Below, piece after piece: positions 1-7,302 of a DNA stretch of 15,952 bases (within the stretch, counting starts at the first letter, position 1; each line of letters opens with the position of its first letter). The position numbers were made by a program, and so were the translations under genes. The notes beneath the pieces were generated by a model. That model saw only the letters and a list, made by a program, of their open reading frames with translations. It made no database searches and was not told the origin of the DNA. This DNA comes from Candidatus Fermentibacterota bacterium (GTDB lineage Bacteria > JAFGKV01): assembly GCA_016928395.1 (NCBI GenBank), contig JAFGKV010000005.1:1-15952 (forward strand). The letters are read 5' to 3'.

Positions 1-492
1 GACCTCATTGTCTTCGCCTCCAGTTCCGGTGGCACCCAGGCAGGCCTGGTGGTCGGCGCGCGCGCCTGGAACTTCTCCGGTCAAATCCTGGGCATCAGCG
101 TGGACAAGGGAGAACGCAGCCCGAAACCCTATGAGCAGGATTTGGCTGAGCTGGCCTCGTCCACGGCCGTGCTGTTGGGCCTGCACGAGCGGTTCAGCGA
201 GGATGATTTCTGGGTAGACTATGACTACCTCGGCGAAGGTTACGGCGTACTGGGAGAGCGCGAGCGGGAGGCCATACTCCTACTCGCCCGTACCGAGGGG
301 CTCCTTCTGGATCCGGTCTACACCGGAAAAGCCATGGGCGGCCTCATCGACATGGTGCGGCGAGGGCTGCTGGGCGGCTCCAAGACCGTGCTGTTCTGGC
401 ATACCGGCGGCGGCCCCGCCTTGTTCGCCTATGCCCGCGAACTTCTCTACGATCCCCTCGGCGATAGGGAGACCGCGTCTGCGGATCTCTGA
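1..492 (+). CDS. D-cysteine desulfhydrase / ACC deaminase family PLP enzyme (3' part only)
   Basis: The reading frame is open from the first base, so the start lies outside the window; 163 residues are visible of the roughly 330 usual for the family. Members are cytoplasmic fold-type II PLP enzymes that release ammonia from D-cysteine (with sulfide and pyruvate) or open the ring of 1-aminocyclopropane-1-carboxylate. The visible part has the family's phosphate-cradle motif ASSSGGTQAGL (visible residues 6-16), the segment TEGLLLDPVYTGKAMGGL (about 98-115) and the C-terminal HTGGGPALFAY (134-144). The PLP-binding lysine lies upstream and cannot be checked. The motifs fit the D-cysteine desulfhydrase branch at least as well as true ACC deaminase, so the substrate is open. 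The amylase gene follows 58 bp later on the same strand, but nothing links the two functions. Confidence 0.85.
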   Translation, partial: DLIVFASSSGGTQAGLVVGARAWNFSGQILGISVDKGERSPKPYEQDLAELASSTAVLLGLHERFSEDDFWVDYDYLGEGYGVLGEREREAILLLARTEGLLLDPVYTGKAMGGLIDMVRRGLLGGSKTVLFWHTGGGPALFAYARELLYDPLGDRETASADL

Positions 493-550
493 GGAGTCGG
501 CCTCAGTACTGTGCAACCCCCGAGAATCCCCAGTCGAAAGGAGTTCCCCC

Positions 551-1945
551 ATGACCAGTGCCCATGTCCGACGCCTGATAGCCCTCGTGGCCCTTCTCGT
601 GGCCAGTGTCCCGCCTCTCGCCTGCGGGCATGGGAAGGCCGCATTTGCAGTGGAACACACACCGATGGCTGACTTTGGCGGCCCACGCCCTCCCGGGTGG
701 AGCAGGAACCTCGCGATCTATGAGGTGAACCTCAGGCAGTTCACACCTGGGGGAACCTTTCGTGAGTTCGAGGCCCATCTGCCCCGGCTGCGCGACCTGG
801 GCGTCGGCATCATCTGGCTCATGCCACTACATCCTATCGGCGAACAGAACCGTAAGGGTTCCCTGGGAAGCTACTACTCCGTGAGGGACTACCTGGCCGT
901 GAACCCCGAGCACGGCACCATGGATGAGTTCAAACACCTGGTCCGGGCCATTCACGATCACGGCATGTATGTCATCATAGACTGGGTCGCCAATCACACA
1001 GCCTGGGACAATCCCCTGGCCAGAAAGCATCCGGAGTGGTTCACGAGAGACGCACAGGGCCGCTTCGTCCCCCCGGTGGCGGATTGGAGCGACGTCATAG
1101 ATCTAGACTACGGCGTCCCCGAGGTGTGGGACTACATGATCGACGCCCTGCGATTCTGGGTTCGCGAGACCGGCATCGACGGATTCCGATGCGATGTGGC
1201 CGGCATGGTGCCCACGGAATTCTGGATGCGGGCACGGCCTGCGTTGGATGCCATCAAGCCGGTGTTCATGCTGGCGGAGTGGGATACGCCCCAGATGCAC
1301 CCGTGGTTTGACATGACCTATGACTGGGAACTGCACCGCACTTTCAACTCGATTGCACGGGGGAAGAAGAACGCCAAGACCATTGCCGCGCATGTGATGC
1401 GGGACCGTCGCCGCTACCCCCGGGGTGCGTATCGAATGCAGTTCACCTCGAATCACGATGAGAACTCCTGGAACGGTACGGAGTTCGAACGGTTGGGCGA
1501 AGGCGCGGCGGCCTTCGCGGTGCTGGCCTCCACGTTGCCGGATATGCCCTTGATCTACACCGGGCAGGAGGCAGGGCTTGACCGACGGCTGAAGTTCTTC
1601 GAGAAGGATACCATCGAGTGGTCTGAGCATCCGATGGCGGATGTGTACCGTACGCTGCTGCTGTTAAAGCGAGACAATCCCGCGCTGTACAACGGCGAAG
1701 CCGGTGGAGACTTCGTTCCCGTGAAGACCGATCGCGACAAGTCCGTGGTGGCCTTTGTGCGCAGGAAAGACCCCCACGGCGTGTTCGTCGTGGCGAACCT
1801 CTCATCCAAGCCCTGCACCGTGTGCCCCAAGGGCAAAGCCTTCCAGGGAGACTACCGGGATGCCTTCAGCGGATCGAGGGTCACCTTGGATCGCAAGGCA
1901 ACCTTAGATCTGGGGCCATGGGAGTTCAGGGTCTTTACCCGCTAA
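551..1945 (+). CDS. Exported GH13 alpha-amylase family glycoside hydrolase
   Basis: Predicted 464-residue alpha-glucan hydrolase or transglycosidase of family GH13. All four conserved regions are readable: DWVANH (Asp144), GFRCDVA (nucleophile Asp215), LAEWD (acid/base Glu243) and SNHDEN (Asp303), so the catalytic triad is complete. The N terminus is a signal peptide: basic MTSAHVRR, a hydrophobic stretch at about 9-20, then VPPLAC. That could be a weak lipobox giving a lipoprotein anchored at Cys25, but Pro at -3 is not standard. The open frame extends upstream to 221, but the ATG at 551 is preferred because AGGAG lies just upstream and the signal peptide starts there. The protein is compact, with an (alpha/beta)8 barrel plus a short beta domain at the C terminus and no carbohydrate-binding module. 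Exact specificity (amylase, cyclomaltodextrinase or maltosyl-type) cannot be read from the sequence. Confidence 0.9.
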   Translation: MTSAHVRRLIALVALLVASVPPLACGHGKAAFAVEHTPMADFGGPRPPGWSRNLAIYEVNLRQFTPGGTFREFEAHLPRLRDLGVGIIWLMPLHPIGEQNRKGSLGSYYSVRDYLAVNPEHGTMDEFKHLVRAIHDHGMYVIIDWVANHTAWDNPLARKHPEWFTRDAQGRFVPPVADWSDVIDLDYGVPEVWDYMIDALRFWVRETGIDGFRCDVAGMVPTEFWMRARPALDAIKPVFMLAEWDTPQMHPWFDMTYDWELHRTFNSIARGKKNAKTIAAHVMRDRRRYPRGAYRMQFTSNHDENSWNGTEFERLGEGAAAFAVLASTLPDMPLIYTGQEAGLDRRLKFFEKDTIEWSEHPMADVYRTLLLLKRDNPALYNGEAGGDFVPVKTDRDKSVVAFVRRKDPHGVFVVANLSSKPCTVCPKGKAFQGDYRDAFSGSRVTLDRKATLDLGPWEFRVFTR

Positions 1946-1948
1946 GTA

Positions 1949-3124
1949 CTAAGATCCCTCGAAGGTTCCGCGTCGGGCGATGCCGTCTTCCACCATAAAT
2001 CTACCGCGGCATATGACGTGGCGGATCTGCCAGTCTTCATCGACAAGCACCACGTCGGCATCGGCGCCGGGAATCAGTTCACCCTTGCCTGAAAGGCCAA
2101 AGGCGCGGGCGGGGTTGCGGGTAACGACCGCCAGGGCGGATTCGAACGGCACATGCTCCTGGTCGAGAGCATCTACCATCTCCGTGAAGATGCTGCGCGG
2201 CTGACCGATCTCCAGCCGCACGAGTGCGCCGCCCTCGTCGAAGAGCGGAAGACTCCCGTTACCGTCGGAACTGAAGGTGAGGCGGTCGAGCGGGACGCCT
2301 GCCTCCAGAAGCAGCGATAGAGCCTTGCTGGGCTTCGTCTCGTCGTCGGGAAAGTAGCGGTACGAGCTGGTAGTGAGGTCGATGCGCCCTCCGCGCCTGC
2401 CGAATTCCTTGGCATCCTCGAAGATCCAGGCATTGCGGTTCATGTGGGTCGGCATGAACTGCCCGATGGGGATGGCACTGATCTCCAGAGCTCGATAAAT
2501 CGGCCGCAGAGGATCCTTCACATCGCCCATGTGAAGCTGCACGATGCCGGCCTTGCCCCCCAGCATTCCTCCAACCCGTGCCTTGCTGGCCAGATCGACG
2601 AGCATTTCGGGAGACAGCCATGAGGCCCGGTGATCCGAGATGGCGACTTCACCGACGCCGATAACCTCGTCAATCATCGCCAGATCGCGCCCAATATCGC
2701 CGGTGATGGTGGGGGTCGGCATCTGGTAGGCACCGGTGAGCATCCAGGCCGAGATGCCCTGGGCTCGCAGCGACTTGACCTTCATGAGCACGCTGACGGG
2801 AGTGCGGGTATACCCGTCGGTCCCCAGGCATCCGATGACCGTGGTGATCCCTCCGGCCAGAAGCTGCGAGACCGTGACTTCCGGCGTCCGGGTCGAAGGG
2901 CCTCCCTCGCCGCCGGCGCCGGCGATATGCACATGACCGTCGATGAGACCGGGGATGGCGCGCAAACCCCGGCAGTCTACCTCACGAACCCCAACGCCCC
3001 GTGCGCTCAGGCTGAGATCGGGGCCGATTGTAAGAATCCTGCTGCCGCCCAGCGCCATGTCGACGGTACCCACCGGCGAGGGAGAGAACACCTCGGCGCC
3101 GCGGAGTATGCACAGGCCCTGCAT
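1949..3124 (-). CDS. iadA: Isoaspartyl dipeptidase (M38 amidohydrolase), next to a CphA2-like gene
   Basis: Predicted 391-residue binuclear-metal amidohydrolase that cleaves beta-aspartyl dipeptides. In cyanophycin breakdown this is the last step, beta-Asp-Arg to Asp plus Arg. From the chosen start, residues matching the known E. coli IadA site are HVH (His64, His66), Glu73, Tyr133, His198 in LHMGD, His227 in PTHMNRN and Asp287 in SSDGNGS. The spacing agrees with E. coli to within a few residues. The position of the carbamylated bridging lysine (Lys162 in E. coli) is Glu159 here, in GVGEVAISDHR. The frame is open to an ATG at 3202, but that would overlap the upstream gene by 74 bp. The ATG at 3124 leaves a 4-bp gap and matches the family N terminus, although no good ribosome site precedes it, so translational coupling is likely. 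The 3' end stops 3 bp from the convergent amylase gene. Confidence 0.9.
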   Translation of the reverse strand: MQGLCILRGAEVFSPSPVGTVDMALGGSRILTIGPDLSLSARGVGVREVDCRGLRAIPGLIDGHVHIAGAGGEGGPSTRTPEVTVSQLLAGGITTVIGCLGTDGYTRTPVSVLMKVKSLRAQGISAWMLTGAYQMPTPTITGDIGRDLAMIDEVIGVGEVAISDHRASWLSPEMLVDLASKARVGGMLGGKAGIVQLHMGDVKDPLRPIYRALEISAIPIGQFMPTHMNRNAWIFEDAKEFGRRGGRIDLTTSSYRYFPDDETKPSKALSLLLEAGVPLDRLTFSSDGNGSLPLFDEGGALVRLEIGQPRSIFTEMVDALDQEHVPFESALAVVTRNPARAFGLSGKGELIPGADADVVLVDEDWQIRHVICRGRFMVEDGIARRGTFEGS

Positions 3125-3128
3125 GGCG

Positions 3129-5117
3129 CTAGCCCGCTGGGTAGTAGCGCGCCATGAGAACGGGCGCGATGTCGGCCAGGCAGGCTGCGGCCAGTCGCTC
3201 ATCGGCGGGGAGCGAGCGATCCGGATCAGGCAGGGGCCGGACCTCGTCTCCCACGAGCATCACCGGCTTGTTCCGCTTGAGTTGCGCGACGCCCTGCACG
3301 CCCTCGGGCACGGCGGTCAGGCTCTTGGATGGGTCTAGAAGGATGACCGTGATGCCGCGAGCCGGGCACTCCAGAGGCCAGCCATCGCTGCGTACCAGCA
3401 ACCACCCGTCTTCTTCCAGATCCCGGGCCAGCACCCTTTCCACGGGGGTGGGATCGAAGAGACATGCCACATCCGCCCCGGCATACCGTAGTCCATCAGC
3501 AACGATGTCATCCTCGCGATATTCGACAAGGGCTGCATCCACCGACTGATGCCGAAGCATCGCCGCGACCTGCAGCCATTGGCTCTTCCTAGAGAAGAAC
3601 TCACCCTTCACAAAGAGACCATCGGCGGAGGCGCTGGCCACGACCAGATCATCGTCTGTCTGCAGCACGGCAGAGGCAGCGATCCTCAGTTCGGGTGAGA
3701 GCCGGTCACACACCACGATGGGGATACGGCTGTCCCTTGCTGTGGGGAAATGAGATCGCATTATCATGCCGGGGACGTCGATCGATTCTCCGATGGCGGG
3801 CACCATGTGCATGAAGACGCCTGGGCCGGCATTGATCTCGATGATCGCCAAAGGCGACTCCCGCCACGATTTCGAGATATCGTCAGCCAACACATCGACA
3901 CCGAGGCAATGGACCTTCAGGAAGGACGCAACATCCTGCGCGAGCTTCCGATTGTCGGGATGAATCTCGTTCGTGACATTGATGGAGACGCCTCCGGCCG
4001 AGATATTGGCGACACGGCGGAGGAACACCTTCGATCCGCTCTCAATTACAGTCGAAAGCCGCAGCTTCTGCAGCCTGAGATAGTCGATGAGATCATCGTC
4101 TACACGTATCTTGGTCAGGGCGGAGCGTGCATTATCGCGCCGGGCAAAGGTCTCATTTTCCCGCGCTATGAGGTCTTCGACGGTGTGCACACCATCTCCG
4201 GTCACGAAGGCCGGCTCACGCTTGAGAGCTGCCGCGAACTTCCCGCCGACCGTCAGGAGCCGATGATCGAATCCGGTTACATGGGTTTCAACTATGATGC
4301 CACCTTCCACACCTGAGTCCAGCAGCGCCTGGAAGACCCGCTCCAGCTCCCGCTCGCTTCGAATATTGGTGGTGACGCCCTGACCTTTGTGCCCGGATAC
4401 GGGCTTCACCACCAGCGGGTACCCAATGTCATGGGCCGCATGCAATGCCTGGGAGATCTCGTAGCATACGGTACCCCGGGGCGTAGGCAATCCGAGGTGA
4501 TCGAGAAAGCGTTTCACCATGTCCTTGTAGCAGGTGAACTCGGTATCCTTTATGCTATCGGTGGAAACAGTCGTAGACCTCCCACGGATTTGCCGGCGGC
4601 CATATCCCCACTGGAAAGCATTCTCATCATGCAGGTAGAACATGGGTATGCGCGCCTTGAACCCCGCTTCGACGATGGAGTAGATGGTCGGGCCACCGTA
4701 AATCCCTCGATCGAAGTTCTCCTGTAGACACGCGAACTCCTGCCGGAACGCAAACTCGCGTCCCTTCAGTGCGTCGTTGAAGAAATCCTGGGTGAAATGG
4801 AGGCAATCCTCCCCGGAGTACTCGTCGATGGTCTCTACGGCGATCTCCCAGTGGTTCTCGTCGAGACGATCCACGGCCCACTGCGATACGGCCAACTCCA
4901 TGTCGAGGCGCTGAACCTCAATGAGCGTCCTGGCGAACAGCTCTGCGATGCCCTCGGGGGCCGGGTCTATCGTGGGAAACCGATCCTGAACGGCCCGAAT
5001 CAAACTCTCGGTGTCAAGAGTTGTGGCCGACACTCCAAGACGAAAGACAATCGCCTTGGCGGGAAGGGCGTGGTTGGGGCCGCAGTAGATTCGGAAGTGG
5101 TCAACGCGAAGAGACAC
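3129..5117 (-). CDS. Cyanophycin synthetase, CphA2-type: active ATP-grasp with relic Mur-ligase domain
   Basis: Predicted 662-residue peptide ligase of the cyanophycin synthetase family. Residues 1 to about 165 match the CphA N-terminal domain. FQWGYGRRQI (168-177) is the family's VQLGYG signature. About 190-455 is an ATP-grasp domain with KPVSGHKGQGV (238-248), IIVETHVTG (274-282), DHRLL, NEIHP and the metal-binding IIEINAGPG (Glu427, Asn429). After RIPIV (about 464), where CphA1 has the Mur-ligase P-loop GTNGKTT, this protein reads CDRLSPELR. The following ADGLFVKGEF, VDAALVEYREDDIVADGLRYAGADVACLFD and ARDLEEDGWLLVRSDG still align with the Mur core, but the lid domain is absent. CphA2 enzymes with this architecture polymerise beta-aspartyl-arginine dipeptides at one ATP site. 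The GTG at 5117 is chosen because GGGAGG sits 5 bases upstream and translation gives SLRVDHFRIYCGPN, like the family N terminus. The frame is open to 5186. Confidence 0.85.
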   Translation of the reverse strand: MSLRVDHFRIYCGPNHALPAKAIVFRLGVSATTLDTESLIRAVQDRFPTIDPAPEGIAELFARTLIEVQRLDMELAVSQWAVDRLDENHWEIAVETIDEYSGEDCLHFTQDFFNDALKGREFAFRQEFACLQENFDRGIYGGPTIYSIVEAGFKARIPMFYLHDENAFQWGYGRRQIRGRSTTVSTDSIKDTEFTCYKDMVKRFLDHLGLPTPRGTVCYEISQALHAAHDIGYPLVVKPVSGHKGQGVTTNIRSERELERVFQALLDSGVEGGIIVETHVTGFDHRLLTVGGKFAAALKREPAFVTGDGVHTVEDLIARENETFARRDNARSALTKIRVDDDLIDYLRLQKLRLSTVIESGSKVFLRRVANISAGGVSINVTNEIHPDNRKLAQDVASFLKVHCLGVDVLADDISKSWRESPLAIIEINAGPGVFMHMVPAIGESIDVPGMIMRSHFPTARDSRIPIVVCDRLSPELRIAASAVLQTDDDLVVASASADGLFVKGEFFSRKSQWLQVAAMLRHQSVDAALVEYREDDIVADGLRYAGADVACLFDPTPVERVLARDLEEDGWLLVRSDGWPLECPARGITVILLDPSKSLTAVPEGVQGVAQLKRNKPVMLVGDEVRPLPDPDRSLPADERLAAACLADIAPVLMARYYPAG

Positions 5118-5303
5118 GACTACCTCCCTACCGGCCGGGGCCGGCGGTTCACATTCGAAGCGAAAGGCTGTAGTGTAGAAAACCACCGATCTCGCGGCAG
5201 AGAGATCTCGGCGGTGGGAACTGAGGCATCACTTTGAACTGGACGGCGAATGCGCCTCAAGATATGATCTATGGCGAAAACCACCAGCTCACTGGGAGGA
5301 GCT
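5118..5303. promoter_or_regulatory. Divergent intergenic region between the CphA2-like and receiver-DnaA genes
   Basis: This 186-bp gap holds the 5' ends of two divergent genes and no credible small gene. On the plus strand it has a good sigma-70-like promoter (listed separately). On the minus strand the best -10 candidate I see is TACACT (forward 5172-5177), with only a poor -35 (CTGCCG) 17 bp away. Promoter position for the synthetase operon is therefore uncertain. The ribosome sites of both genes are strong: GGGAGG on the minus strand and GGGAGGAG on the plus strand. A regulator acting here could control both units. Confidence 0.5.
5240..5268 (+). promoter_or_regulatory. Candidate sigma-70 promoter for the receiver-DnaA gene
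   Basis: TGGACG (5240-5245, four of six matches to TTGACA) and TATGAT (5263-5268, five of six matches to TATAAT) are separated by exactly 17 bp. Transcription would begin near 5275. This falls after the upstream ATG at 5271 and before the ATG at 5304, and so supports the later start. Consensus matching by eye only. Confidence 0.45.
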
Positions 5304-6785
5304 ATGAGCCCTTCGACCTCCATACGGCCATCGGCGACTCGTGTTCTCGTTGCCAGCGGCGATGTGCGACTGCGAAAACTCATGCGTATTGCGCTGGACG
5401 AATTAGGGGCCACTCCCGTCGAAGCCACCGATAGCATGACGTTGATGCGAGAGGCCTTCGCGTCCCATCCGGACATCATCATCCTGCATCGCGAATTGCC
5501 CGACCAGGACGGCCTCCAGACGCTGGCCCGTCTTAAGGCCGAGCTTCAGCGTCCACCGGTCATCGTGGTGACCCGGGGGACTGATGCCGATGCCCGCTTG
5601 GTGTGCTTCGCCGCAGAAGCCGACGATGTGGTATCGATTCCCTTTGATGCTCGCGAACTGAAGGCCCGGGCTGAGGCGGTACTGAGGCGCAGCCGCTCCC
5701 GGAGCCCGATGATCTCGAATGCCTTCGCGGAGACGCACTTGATTAAGCTCGCGGGGAACGTCTTTGACACCTTCGTCGAGGGCCGCTCCAACCGGGCTGC
5801 AGTGGAAGCTGCCCGGGAGGTAGCTGAGCGCCCGGGAAAGCGCTTCAATCCCCTCTTCATTCATGGCCCACCCGGAACGGGGAAGACGCATCTCATGGGA
5901 GCCATCGGCCATCATCTGGCTGCGTCGGCGTCGGACCTTGCCGTCACGTATGTGTCCGCCACCGACTACTCCGACGAGTTCCTTTCCTCTATCGCCGCAG
6001 GTGAAACCGAGCTATTCTGGAGCAAGTACGGCCACGCCGACGTCCTCTTGATGGACGATATTCAGTATCTGGGCAGCGGTGCGCTGGGCGCAGAGACTGC
6101 CCGCATGATCAGGGAGATGGCCGAACATGGCCGTCAAGTCGTGGCGTGTAGCGACAAGACCCTTGAGGAACTCCAGACAAGTATCGCAGAGGTCGTGCTC
6201 GTCATAGGGATGGGTCTCATAGCGAAAATCGACCTTCCCGATCGAGAGCATCGCTACCGCATCCTGCAGACGCAGGCAGTGATAAACAAGTGGAATCTCC
6301 CCGACCAGATGCTGGCGCTTATTGCCGACACCGTTGCCAGCGATGCCCGTGCGCTCCAAGGCGCCGCCAGAAAACTCGTCGCGATCCGGACGATCCAGAG
6401 CGGCGTTTTGACGGTCGACTCGGCCAGGTTCGCGCTGAAGGACCTGGCACAGGGCGAGGAGGTGGTGTCGGAGACCGCCTTCCGCGTGACCGCTGCGCCG
6501 ACTTTCGGGACGCCGCTGGACTCAGGATCCTACGAGTTGGGCGGCGATGCGGCCGAGGCTCACCCCTACCGCCGTTCGTCTGATAGGCCTCCGCATGCCG
6601 CGCGGGTGGGAAGGGAATCCTTCCCGCCGCCTTCCCAGGATCGCTCTCAGGGGTCACGCCCCGCAGATATCGATACGCCTCCGGCTCGTCGCGGCAGACC
6701 GGACACCCCGCCGCCACCAGTGGATGGGGATGACCAAGACGACGGTCGGCCACGGCACTGGTATGACAGGATCCGTCATAAGTAG
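5304..6785 (+). CDS. Pseudo-receiver domain fused to a DnaA/Hda-type AAA+ module
   Basis: Predicted 493-residue fusion. Residues about 12-130 form a response-regulator receiver fold (VLVASGD..., HPDIIILHRELPDQDGL, VIVVTRG, VSIPFDAREL). The phospho-acceptor Asp is His62, the acidic pair is Ser-Gly followed by a single Asp, and the conserved Lys before Pro-Phe is Ile112, so phosphorylation is unlikely. Residues about 146-380 match DnaA domain III: VFDTFVEGRSN, NPLFIHGPPGTGKTHL (Walker A 188-196), LLMDDIQYL (Walker B 248-256), VACSDKTLEEL (sensor I) and SDARALQGAARKL (sensor II Arg349). The box VII arginine-finger stretch (LRSRF in DnaA) reads VVLVIG, with no Arg. DnaA domain IV is absent; about 110 Pro/Arg/Asp-rich residues replace it. 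ATG 5304 has GGGAGGAG upstream; ATG 5271 has none. Not the replication initiator; perhaps an Hda-like regulator of DnaA, or a AAA+ adaptor in signalling. Confidence 0.85.
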   Translation: MSPSTSIRPSATRVLVASGDVRLRKLMRIALDELGATPVEATDSMTLMREAFASHPDIIILHRELPDQDGLQTLARLKAELQRPPVIVVTRGTDADARLVCFAAEADDVVSIPFDARELKARAEAVLRRSRSRSPMISNAFAETHLIKLAGNVFDTFVEGRSNRAAVEAAREVAERPGKRFNPLFIHGPPGTGKTHLMGAIGHHLAASASDLAVTYVSATDYSDEFLSSIAAGETELFWSKYGHADVLLMDDIQYLGSGALGAETARMIREMAEHGRQVVACSDKTLEELQTSIAEVVLVIGMGLIAKIDLPDREHRYRILQTQAVINKWNLPDQMLALIADTVASDARALQGAARKLVAIRTIQSGVLTVDSARFALKDLAQGEEVVSETAFRVTAAPTFGTPLDSGSYELGGDAAEAHPYRRSSDRPPHAARVGRESFPPPSQDRSQGSRPADIDTPPARRGRPDTPPPPVDGDDQDDGRPRHWYDRIRHK

Positions 6786-6822
6786 CGAGACGATTCGGTC
6801 TGCCATCGGGCGCAGGCAGGGC

Positions 6823-7302
6823 ATGATCTGGCGTGTGCGGGGAGCCAAGACGGGTTCCTCTTTCGTCGATCAGCTCTCATGTTCAACCGAAGATGCCCTC
6901 GCGACCGCCGCGGCAAGGCTCGGCGACGCAGGCCGTTACCAGGTAGCCTTCGTGCTCCCGATCACGATGAGGCTCCGCGTCGGGGCCCTTGGTATCGTGA
7001 CCCTTGATCCCGGATGGCATGTCTACACTGGATCTGCCCGGCGCAACCTCGCGGCCAGGCTTCGCCGGCACCTCCTGGGTGCACCGACTCTACGGTGGCA
7101 CATCGACTACCTGAGTTGCCGTCTTCGCCCCGTGGCATGGAGGGTTTTCTCCCCGGACCGGGGAAACGAATGTATGCTGGCCGATGAAGCCCAACGCGGC
7201 GATCATGCGACCCGTCATCCCAGAGGATTCGGCGCATCGGATTGCGGCTGCGGCGGGCACCTCACGCACAGTATCGAGCCGCCCAGGTGGGTAGGGCACT
7301 GA
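6823..7302 (+). CDS. DUF123 family protein (GIY-YIG-related fold)
   Basis: Predicted 159-residue protein with the full DUF123 pattern: YQVAFVLP at about 39-46, GWHVYTGSA (64-72), RLRRH (79-83), RWHIDYL (91-97), ECMLA (117-121) and the C-terminal GFGASDCGCGGHL (135-147). The family is found in archaea and bacteria, is sometimes fused to endonuclease III, and resembles GIY-YIG nucleases. Its biochemical role is not settled. Residues 1-35 precede the domain. The ATG at 6823 is chosen, with weak AGG-rich upstream sequence. An in-frame ATG at 6763 would add 20 residues and overlap the previous gene by 23 bp. The stop codon shares one base with the next start (TGATG at 7300-7304), so co-translation with the EEP-domain gene is likely. 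Confidence 0.8.
   Translation: MIWRVRGAKTGSSFVDQLSCSTEDALATAAARLGDAGRYQVAFVLPITMRLRVGALGIVTLDPGWHVYTGSARRNLAARLRRHLLGAPTLRWHIDYLSCRLRPVAWRVFSPDRGNECMLADEAQRGDHATRHPRGFGASDCGCGGHLTHSIEPPRWVGH

Noticed and set aside
221-550. Upstream extension of the amylase frame to an ATG at 221
   Set aside because: It runs inside the PLP-enzyme gene in another frame, and the signal peptide plus ribosome site mark 551 as the start.
3750-4316. 188-codon plus-strand open frame opposite the CphA2-like gene
   Set aside because: It is antisense to the conserved ATP-grasp region, with no ribosome site or known domain.
3129-5117. Frameshifted or truncated CphA1
   Set aside because: The Mur-derived part runs on in one open frame with conserved blocks, and ends cleanly at the next gene. 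This is the CphA2-type layout and not recent decay.
6547-6822. Long N-terminal extension of the DUF123 frame
   Set aside because: It overlaps the tail of the receiver-DnaA gene in a different frame, is Arg/Pro-rich and lies outside the DUF123 domain.
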